Below are positions 56,415-64,000 of a stretch of 64,000 nucleotides of DNA, in pieces (the stretch's first letter is position 1; each line of letters starts with the position of its first letter). A program made the translations under genes and the position numbers. Source of the DNA: Brassica napus (taxonomy: Eukaryota > Streptophyta > Magnoliopsida > Brassicales > Brassicaceae); NCBI RefSeq assembly GCF_020379485.1, contig NC_063452.1:25178770-25242769 (forward strand), read 5' to 3'. Below the pieces are notes generated by a model, which did no database searches, was not told where the DNA came from, and saw nothing but the letters and a program-made list of their open reading frames with translations.

Positions 56415-57024
56415 ATGAATTCAATAGCTTCCTTCCCAAAAGTTCCGATGAAATCCCTGAAAAAACATTATATAATAACCGTCTGAGAAATCTCCAAATC
56501 CAGCTTCTTCAACAGAATATAATCTCTTTCTTACTACAAAACCTGCAACAATGGTATCGTACCGAATTTTTCTGATGTTAACAAAGGTCGTTGTTCCGAT
56601 ACCGTAGTCACACGCCTTCTGCTGAGTCTAGGAAGCCCGAGACATCAACAAAGGAGGGGGATGGGTGTTGACATGCTCCTTATTGATGAAAAGGTTTGTC
56701 TCTAAACCTGACAGCTTCTCATAGACTTGAAGACATCTAATTTTGTTTGCCTCTTCCCAGGAAACCCTTATCCAAGGGTCTATCAGCGAACATTGGCTTA
56801 ACACATTCCGACATCTGCTGAGAGAAGGTGCAACTTATGAGATTAGCGGATTGATGTTTTAAGTAGCAACACGGAAATGAAGTTCTCAGATTCAAAAGAA
56901 TCGATACACTTCACAAACTATACTACGTTTGTTGAGAGGACCGAATCACGTGCTTCAATTCCCTTGGAGCGCTTTACGTTATGCAGCGTTAATGTCTTTG
57001 GCAAATACTAATAGTCAGTTACCT
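56415..57024 (+). pseudogene. RPA1-like (DUF223/OB-fold) gene fragment
   Basis: ATG at 56415 (MNSIASFPKVPMKSLK), then a broken region with stops, then VDMLLIDEK ending at 56693, a GT-AG intron (56694-56760) and ETLIQGSISEHWLNTFRHLL, REGATYEISG, FTNYTTFVERTE. This matches the N-terminal OB-fold of plant replication protein A 70-kDa-like DUF223 proteins, which bind single-stranded DNA and also occur on plant Helitrons. Stops and a frame slip after YEISG show decay. It could be a Helitron's own RPA gene or a captured host gene. Confidence 0.65.
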
Positions 57025-57115
57025 GGTGAGTCCTATTACTTTATATATATATATATATATAGATTGTGAATTTTGTGTCCATTGTTTGTGCTAATTTGTT
57101 ATATGTGCTAATAGG

Positions 57116-57476
57116 TGATGGAAAGCTTGGAACATGCAATGAAACGTGATGCTCCATTGGTAGCAAATATCTTGGAGGCGCTGTTAACTGTGATTCTCCT
57201 CATATTACTGATCCAAGAGCTGGGGCTTGGTGTCTCTTCATGCATTGAGAGCTACCTAGAAGAGGCTGGTGTGTCACCCGAGGACGTAACAAGAATTAAC
57301 TTTCAGGCTTCCGAAATTTTGTAAAAAAAAGGTTTCCATTTATTTGTCTGAATGTTTTTTCAGGTAAACTACATCTATGCGCATGCAACTTCCACTCTTG
57401 CTGGTGATCTTGCTGAGATCAATGCCTTAAAAAAGGTGTTCAAAGCACTTCAGGGATCAAAATCAATGCCACTAAG
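57116..57476 (+). pseudogene. Beta-ketoacyl-ACP synthase (KAS) gene fragment
   Basis: Begins after 'gtgctaatag' with VMESLEHAMKRDAPLVA, a frame slip removes the YLGGAVN-type region, then GLGVSSCIESYLEEAGVSPE. An intron-like stretch (about 57283-57363, ending 'tttttcag') precedes VNYIYAHATSTLAGDLAEIN and a further piece to 57476 where a 'gttcgt' donor follows. KAS enzymes elongate fatty acids in plastids; this piece spans the region with the first catalytic His (here in AHATST). Exon borders match those I recall for KAS I. It lacks both ends and cannot encode an enzyme. Confidence 0.78.
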
Positions 57477-57612
57477 GTTCGTCCCCAACGCTCAATTTTA
57501 TTTTTAATGATCTTCTCCTCTTCTATTTCCTGTATTGGTTTGTGAACGTTGAGATAGTGTTGATTGTTATAGAATTACTTATATGTTTAATTTTTCACTC
57601 TCTCATCACCAG

Positions 57613-57682
57613 GAGCATTGAGATCACACAAGTTCAAAGGTTGCAAATGAAAGTTCATAAATATCTCCATGAGCAGTTTGAG
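57613..57682 (+). pseudogene. MYB-CC (PHR1-like) exon fragment
   Basis: A 70-bp exon between an AG acceptor and a GT donor encodes SIEITQVQRLQMKVHKYLHEQFE, the start of the MYB-CC coiled coil (usual LQMEVQK-LHEQLE pattern) of phosphate-starvation regulators. Only this exon is present. It follows the KAS piece on the same strand, so a chimeric transcript is conceivable. Confidence 0.62.
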
Positions 57683-58109
57683 GTATTGAATTCACCTGCA
57701 TAGCAGCTAAAGAAATTAACCTTCTTCATTGCTGATTTCAAACCAGGAAGAGTATGAATTTTTGTTAGTGGTTTAAGCCTGGTTCATGAATTGTAGTTAA
57801 CTTTTATACCAAAACATGTTGCATATATGTTTCGGTTAAAGAAGAACCGGGTTATATTGTGGAAAAGGATGCTGCAACCTACAAGTCTTCTATCTTGATT
57901 TTTAATTTTTTATGAGACTGATATGATGGTCTCTTAGAGACAGTGCGTGTATAAATATAGTTTCTCATTACGTATGAAGTAAGGTTTCTCATTACGAAAA
58001 TCATTTTTCAGATTGTGTATAAAGTATAGTTCTTTACGTAAATCATTGTTTTTAGATTCTCATGTTTTGCCTTTCTTCAGCTTTTTGATTTGAATAAAGT
58101 CAAACTCAT

Positions 58110-59060
58110 ATGGTGAGATTTTTTTTTCATCGAAACAGAGATTATATTAACTTGATGGAATACATGATTGGGACACAGAAGCCGGCAAGCCACATAGCTT
58201 CCGGAGACTAAGCCAGCGGATGAAAGAGCCATCCCTGGAGACTTTAGCCGGCGAACAACAGACATGTTCCCGGAACCAAAAGAAAAAACGTTAGAGCTAG
58301 GATGAAACAAACTCAGAACAGATCCAACAATACAATAACTGAACAATGTTAAAACTGGAAGGGACAAAAAAGAGAAGAAGGATAAAGTCAACAAAGAACA
58401 AACTTATTAATGGAGTTCAAGGCTACACTCTTTATTATGCTCCAAACGTCACCACAACATACCACTTAAGAAGCCACGAGCACTTGACATCTCCAAAGAA
58501 GACTCATGGAAGAGGTCGGTAAACCTGACGCCTTCGACGAACTGATGATAAGGAGCCAAAGCCCCAAAACCTTCGAGACGAACCGGATATCTTACCTGCA
58601 AGCAAATACCACAGAGGCCTAATTTTTGCAACACCTTCTAACGATTAAGCATCCTTCTGAACCCACCAATCACAACAACAGTTCGAGACCACATAAACAG
58701 TGAAATCGCAAACGAACAGAGAAACAGTTGAGGAAGAGGTTACCAAACAAACGGTGGGGAAGAACCAGGTCCAAAAACACCAGATACAAAGATCCATGCA
58801 TGTTCAAAGACTCCTTAATCAGCACCAACCAAAACCAAAAGCTCAACGAATGGATTTAAGATTTAGATCTAAAACTGAAAGAACAAAAACAAAGCCAACT
58901 AAACAACCGAGAGACTAGAAGAAAACTACAACACGAAAGAAACAAATAAACAAACAAACCTGGCCGACGGTGGCTTGGAGAGCCGGAAACACGATTCAGA
59001 TCTGAGATGTGCTAGAGAGAAGACAGAGGGTTTTTAGAGAGAGAGAGAAGACCAACTAAT
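58110..59060 (-). mobile_element. LINE-like/retroposed insert, poly(A) on the left
   Basis: On the minus strand it starts near 59060 with a 'ctctctctctaaaaaccctc' leader and ends 'aatataatctctgtttcgat' plus an A-run at 58117-58126, the standard 3' end of Arabidopsis and Brassica LINEs. No reverse transcriptase frame is left in about 950 bp. Target duplications were not found. It may be a deletion derivative of a LINE. Confidence 0.55.
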
Positions 59061-59986
59061 ACTGAGCCAAATGCAAAATCTGATATACTGAAATTATAGA
59101 TAATTTATCCCCAATTTTAACAAACGATATGTTCTTACGATTTGATGTTTAAAAAGTTACAAACCCATGGCATATCTTCTCATAACTAAACTAGAGCGAG
59201 ACATAAAATGGCAATCAGAATCTAACATAAAGTTTAGATAACTACATTCATGCATAGCTCAAGAAATCAACTACGCATATGCAGCTTACCTTCTGAAATT
59301 AGAGAAGAAAATGTTCAACAATTGGTAACCAGGACCTATCTTTCTATTTTAGTATAAGGCAGGAAACTAGAATTTCCTTTGTTTTGCTTTTGAGAATGAA
59401 GGGACTAAGGATAACCTTTAGTGGAAAAATCCATAAATACCAGAACACAGTGGCACAAGTGGAACTCCTTGGAGATATTGAAGCTTATTTACGATGTTTA
59501 TTTACTCCACTAGCAGACAGTACATTCCCGAACAGTACGTTGGTGATCTCATCCCTGTTTTAGACTATTTCAGAAATAGATTTGTATGACCAGTATATGA
59601 ACATGGTTTATTCCAAATCAATATTCTCTCCTTCCCCATGTAACATACGTTCAATTATTAATCCAGTCTAACACATGAATAAAATTTTCACAATTTTCTA
59701 CGTGTGATACTGATAGCATCAAGAACAACCAAATACACACTCTCACTGCCATTTTTAAAATACCTTAAAGTCCACGTTCTTCTGCTATCAAAACAAAGGC
59801 CCAAACAAATGCTAAACCATTACTTATAGCGTTAACGACAAAATGATGGGCCCTTCAATATCCGGCATCACATGAACAACAAATCAAGTAGCTGTGTCTG
59901 TAAATCCGTTGTGGAAAACACATACAAAACATCGAAGCTCTACAACATTCAATAGTGTAATATGAGATATGTTAGTAGGAATATAA
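59061..59986. other. Unidentified sequence in UPS intron 2
   Basis: About 930 bp of AT-rich sequence with no frame, repeat or gene fragment I recognise. It may be UTR or intron from a captured gene. Confidence 0.35.
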
Positions 59987-60256
59987 GAGCATCATTATCC
60001 CAAAAATCCATTTAGGGTCTCTTAATTTTTTTTTAATACTTTTAAGTGTTAAAAGTTATTTAAGAAACCTACTTTAGAGACACCATAATCTTTGTGTTCC
60101 AATGGGAGTCTCTTATTTAGGGGTTCTTAAAAAAAAATGTTAACATTGTTTAATTAAAAATAAAATTTATTTATTAAATAAAATATTATAAAATATAACA
60201 TTTTAAACATAGATTTAAATAAAAAACTTAAAAACAAAGATTAGAAAAAAAAAAAC

Positions 60257-60429
60257 TTCAAGACCATAGTCATCAGTTACCTGCTGCATCAGGTGGTTGA
60301 CATCGCCTTCGGGAGTGGACAATGATGTTGAACCAGCCATGGCGTTCTCCATGAACTCAGCTTGGACCTCCATATTCACAAACTGGTTCTCAAATGAATC
60401 CATCATCTCTGACATCTTCTGCAGATTGC
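60257..60429 (-). pseudogene. CHMP1/VPS46 (ESCRT-III) exon fragment
   Basis: After a 'tttcaacag' acceptor the 173-bp exon encodes [39 protein letters not shown] and [15 protein letters not shown], almost identical to plant CHMP1A/B, an ESCRT-III regulator in multivesicular-body sorting. Start and C-terminus are missing. The strong conservation suggests recent capture. Confidence 0.88.
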
Positions 60430-61076
60430 CTGTTGAAAGAAACACAGAACATATGAGAATCCCAAGTTGTTTAAAACACAATGAGCCTACTTAGACTTGT
60501 CTAGTTCATGCTATTGCACCTTTGTTGTGTTTCCATAAAAACCAAACCTTTATGTCTACCCGGTAAGAATAATGCAAGTCCACATTAACCTAAATGTCAT
60601 AACTAAGTCTTAACCAGCACGCATAAACTAAACCCTAATCAAAGTTTAGCAGCACATCAACAGGCTCTTTCTCTAAGAGGAATAGAAAACAGATTCACAG
60701 ACAAGTATAAGAATGAGATGGAGACAAAAATGATCCTCACATGCAAGAGAGCATATCAAAGATAAATACACAAACCTTTATCCTTTCAAGTCAAGTTGAG
60801 ACGTGAGCCACGTCTTGCATTAAAAATGGGAGTGGGGAAGCTACAAGTAGCATTGACACACTATAAACATCACCAAAGAAGAAGAAGAGATGAACCAAGT
60901 GGGTTATACCACTTGTAAGCAAGTGGGTTACTGCCAAGAATCTCCTCTTCTGCGCTATACCACTTGTAAGAAAGTGGGTTACTGCTCTTAAGTCTCTGTA
61001 ACAAGTCGTTAACAACCAAATCAATCTACTACACATGCAGATAAACTAGTACTTACTCTATAGTTTCACTGCTTAC

Positions 61077-61323
61077 CTCATACTTAATGTGAGGGATCTC
61101 AGGGAAGAACTCTCCTTCCCAATCACCAGAACCGCTACACTTCGCTCCCGACTCCGCAGGACACGTTTGTGGATCAGCAGACTTCACACGAATCAAATGA
61201 ATAAGTAAACTTTAGAAGAAGCTCAGAAACGTTTTAATGATCGAAAAGATTAGAGTTTTGAACTTACCACCAGAAATAAAGCAGTGTATGAGCAGAGACA
61301 ATAAAAATTTCAACTTTCTTCAT
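61077..61323 (-). pseudogene. Xylose isomerase N-terminal exons, captured fragment
   Basis: Exon 61323-61269 begins MKKVEIFIVSAHTLLYFW (signal-peptide-like), then a GT-AG intron, then exon 61181-61077 with SADPQTCPAESGAKCSGSGD and WEGEFFPEIPHIKYE. This matches the N-terminus of Arabidopsis xylose isomerase (At5g57655 as I recall). The enzyme's catalytic barrel is absent. It sits upstream of the CHMP1 exon on the same strand, so a two-gene chimera could be transcribed. Confidence 0.8.
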
Positions 61324-61976
61324 AGTGTTCAACCAGAAGAACAAAACCCTGAACAATGGCGATTGGTGAGAATAAAACAATGACGATTGGTTTGAGCTTA
61401 AGCCCAGAAACCCAGATGCAAACTCAGAGGTCTTGGCATCAATCGCTGCAGAAGAGAATCAATTCATCATTCAAAATCTGAGAATTACAGAGGAGGGAGA
61501 GACGAAATCAACTCACATGGTCTGGTTTGGGCTTGTGGCAAATGGTTCTGATGATGATCAACGTCCACGAATGTCAGGCTTCTCTTGCGTTTCAAATCTA
61601 TACCAATAGGAACGCAAAAAACTCAGTACAAAGATAGTAAAACGAAATTGAGGTCGAAGGATCAGGATTCGTGAACCGTCGGTCTTCTTCTTTAGACTTT
61701 ACACCGGCGAAGAAGGAGATGAGAGGAGAGGAGAGATGAGAGAGAGGAGCAGACTTTGAAGCGTGTCCCATAAGCGACGTCTCTTATTTCCCATAATCAA
61801 GCGGCGTTTCTTCTATTAAAAGGTAATTTTCTTTTTTTAAAATCACAATTAATTTAAGAAACCCTCGTAACAAATCCGAATAATGATGCTCGAAGCACCC
61901 CCGGCCTTAACCTCCTTTATACTATTCAACTCCAAACACATCTCATATATAATATACATATACAAAGTCAAAAACT

Positions 61977-62001
61977 CCGCGCGAAACGCGGATCTCTCCA
62001 G
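61977..62001 (+). other. Helitron-type 3' terminus (hairpin plus CTRR-like end)
   Basis: CCGCGCGAAACGCGG (61977-61991), extendable by one T-A pair, then ATCTCTCCAG and T. Related Helitrons end …CTCCTAGT, so CCAG is likely a mutated CTAG. The matching 5' TC end was not found with confidence; a candidate 'tcctttatactattc' near 61914 would make only a tiny element. Confidence 0.5.
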
Positions 62002-63469
62002 TTAAGAATAAAAGTGAAAGGTGTTGAAATCAAATTAAGAATAAAAAAAATCATTTTTATAGATGTGAAATATTTATAATTTTTTGATATAATATTTTCA
62101 GACAACAAACGGAAAGGTTAATAATATCTCAACGTTATGAATCAAGCACTGATGTTGTTTTTGGTTTTTTTGCATGTCACGGTGAGTTCTATAGGAACCA
62201 CGTTGAATTATTTCTTGGACGACAAGATAAACAGAGCGGAGGTTCTTTTCCCGGGAGTAGGTTGCTTCTTGATCGCTGTCTTCCTTGGCGCTGCTGTTCA
62301 CTATTCTAATGCAACTGATGTCAAAGCTAAACTAGAGTCTTTACCTAGCGAGTATAAAGCTGGGATACACAGGGAAGGGTAAGAAGATGCTAAAGTAGTT
62401 CCGAAGTATTGTATTCTAATAGGGCTGTAGGATGTTACAAGAGTAACATGTTAACTTAAAGATTTAAAAATTTCACAGGGATTTCTATTCTTCCATTAAA
62501 AAAGGTGAGGACAACCCTGAAAAAGGTAAACCCTATTATATATTTTATAAGATTGAGAAACTTTGTGATGATCTTATGATCTATTCTTAGGTTTGTCCTT
62601 ACCCTTAACAGAGGAAACTGATCTCGAGTCTCATGAGCAACCAGTAGAAAAAGCGAAAGCGGGGACGGCAGGATTCTTTGTAGAGCTAGAGAACAAAAGA
62701 GCAATCAAGGTTCAGTCACATTGACCAAAGAGAAAAAAAAAAAACTCGAAACCTTGAACTCAAAGTTCGAAACTTGTTATGCAAGATTGCATAACAAAAG
62801 GAGAGTATATTCTTGGTTGGTGTTAAGAAAAAAACTTCTCATTGGCAGGTCTTTGGAAAGAGCACAATGATCTGACTCTTTTTAACGCTCTTCGCTGGAA
62901 CCTGCCTCTCTTTGTTCTCTCCTGCATTCAACTTGGCAACAAACGGTCAATGGAGCACATTGCCAAAAGGCGTGCCTAAGCTTGTTGTCTACACGGCCTT
63001 CTTCTACTTCTCCATCGCGGGTTTTCTCATCGCTCTGATTCTAAACCTCATCTTTCTTTACCGGCCTATGGCAGGCTTAGCGAGATCATCGCTTAAGAAA
63101 TATGTAAAAGACTCTAAAGGTAGAAGTTGGGCTGTTTTTGCTGGCTTCTTGTGTGGGTTTGGTAATGGTTTGCAGTTTATGGGAGGTCAAGCTGCTGGAT
63201 ACGCGGCTGCAGACTCTGTCCAAGTTAGTTTTTGATCTCTTGGTTTAGTTTTGTTCATACTGGTTTGATTTTGAGTATATGAGTGTCATTTGTTTTGGTT
63301 TTATTAGGCACTACCTCTTGTGAGCACATTTTGGGGTATAATTTTGTTTGGAGAGTATTGGAGATCGTCCAGAAGAACTTATGTACTTCTCGTTAGCATG
63401 TTGCTCATGTTTGTGGCGGCAGTGGCCATTCTCATGGCGTCTTCTGGTCGCCGTGGTCACCGGAAATGA

Positions 63470-64000
63470 TGACATTTTCTTATATAGTTTTACTATACGT
63501 TTGAGGGCTCGTTGTGAATATCAATAATCGAATGTTGCGTTTATTTTTATTTTCTAATCAAGTTGGAAAATATTTGGTATATTTCTAAAGTACATTATAG
63601 TTTTCTCGTTCTACTTATAGCTTTATCTGAATAACATTGCGTGTTATGCATAAGTTCAAATATAACTTAAAGTTGTAAATTAGTCATAACACTGTACGAC
63701 GTAACTCAAATTTCAATGCTTTAAAGTTCAAATAATTCATGATTTATATTATTCTGAGTTACTTATGAGAGAGATTCATAACTTCAGTTAAATCAATGAT
63801 AAATTAGTCCACATAATGAACATATGCCCCGTGTTGCGATGCCGAATGTAAGTGATGTGATCCGAGAAAAGTGGTGAATTTGAGGCTTGTTATATAGCCA
63901 AAGGAATCATGCACGTTCTTTCGAACAATATACTCGCCAGGACTTGTTAATGATAATTTTTTTAACATCTCGTATTATACTTAAGAAGTACCCGTTACAA
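63470..64000 (+). other. UPS 3' UTR and downstream flank
   Basis: T-rich sequence after the UPS stop, then AT-rich host DNA. No further gene seen before the window ends. Confidence 0.5.

Larger units (their letters stand above)
59987..61891. mobile_element. Terminal-inverted-repeat unit carrying gene fragments (Pack-type)
   Basis: The 12-base GAGCATCATTAT at 59987-59998 is repeated inverted at 61880-61891, with further loosely matching subterminal strings ('agggtctcttaatt' and, on the other strand, 'gagggtttcttaaatt'). Inside, on the minus strand, are exon fragments of xylose isomerase and CHMP1 with their introns. No clear target duplication, so superfamily (MULE or PIF/Harbinger-like) is open. 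Confidence 0.55.
55110..63469 (+). pseudogene. UPS: Ureide permease (UPS family), 7 exons, with premature stop
   Basis: Exons: 55110-55346, 55438-55576, 62195-62378, 62479-62525, 62591-62709, 62849-63223, 63308-63469. All junctions are GT-AG and phases agree, giving 420 codons plus stop, near the usual 390-415 of Arabidopsis UPS proteins. The start MYVIESKTAAIGCMILSLCC and segments LGSWPAILTLLERRGRLPQH, LFPGVGCFLIAVFLGAAVH and GFLCGFGNGLQFMGGQAAGY are family hallmarks. UPS proteins are plasma-membrane carriers with about ten helices importing allantoin, uracil and related purine or pyrimidine products. In exon 6, TGA at 62873-62875 replaces the usual glycine after KSTMI, giving a 250-residue product without the last helices. 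Intron 2 is 6618 bp, filled with foreign fragments. I saw no other coding lesion. A sequencing error at the TGA cannot be excluded. Confidence 0.9.

Overview
The window is plant nuclear DNA, almost certainly from a Brassica or a close relative. Two adjacent host genes match the neighbouring Arabidopsis loci I recall as At2g18670 (ATL56-type RING-H2 protein) and At2g18660 (plant natriuretic peptide PNP-A). A third host gene is a ureide permease (UPS). The genes have short GT-AG introns. Nearly everything else is transposable elements, many with boundaries readable to the base. No prokaryotic features, rRNA, CRISPR or convincing tRNA genes were seen.

Layout. 1-7883: 3' part of a large Ty3/gypsy element of the Tat/Ogre type (RNase H-integrase end, tandem arrays, a spliced antisense gene, polypurine tract, 3' LTR); its LTR stops 14 bases from the ATL56 stop codon. 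7897-8391: ATL56 (minus). 8740-15862: a three-level nest, a hAT element (8-bp target duplication) split by a non-coding copia-type LTR element (5-bp duplication), whose right LTR is split by a solo gypsy LTR (5-bp duplication). 16201-22372: decayed Ty1/copia element. 23170-23732: PNP-A (plus). 23924-25611: two non-autonomous Helitrons in opposite orientation. 25818-43652: a 17.8-kb CACTA element with a second complete 10.2-kb CACTA (27871-38071, duplication GAG) inserted in a transposase-accessory exon; the inner one also carries a plus-strand gene resembling Athila ORF1. 44123-46349: another Helitron. 46833-55053: full-length chromovirus (Tekay/Del-like Ty3/gypsy, duplication CAAAG, LTRs about 98% identical), landed next to the UPS TATA box. 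55110-63469: UPS, whose second intron has grown to 6.6 kb.

The UPS intron is the most unusual host locus. It holds a 457-bp hAT insertion (8-bp duplication), then same-strand fragments of three unrelated genes (an RPA1/DUF223-like gene, a beta-ketoacyl-ACP synthase, a MYB-CC factor), an antisense LINE-like insert, a terminal-inverted-repeat unit with antisense fragments of xylose isomerase and CHMP1, and a Helitron-type 3' hairpin close to the acceptor. The captured fragments keep their own introns, so capture was at DNA level. UPS also has an in-frame TGA in its sixth exon, so this copy looks pseudogenised.

Interplay. Each host gene is touched by transposons: ATL56 has an LTR at its 3' end, PNP-A is separated from ATL56 by about 13 kb of insertions and appears to lack an in-frame stretch of its domain, and UPS has lost its upstream promoter to an 8.2-kb insertion and carries an enlarged intron. 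Further candidates for new biology are a predicted 95-nt intron between gag and protease of the chromovirus, an initiator codon split by an intron in the inner CACTA gene, matched but diverged subterminal repeats in the two CACTAs, a long hairpin in the outer CACTA, and a two-transmembrane reading frame with its own TATA box upstream of the copia gag. Protein family assignments rest on recall and motif reading, not on searches.
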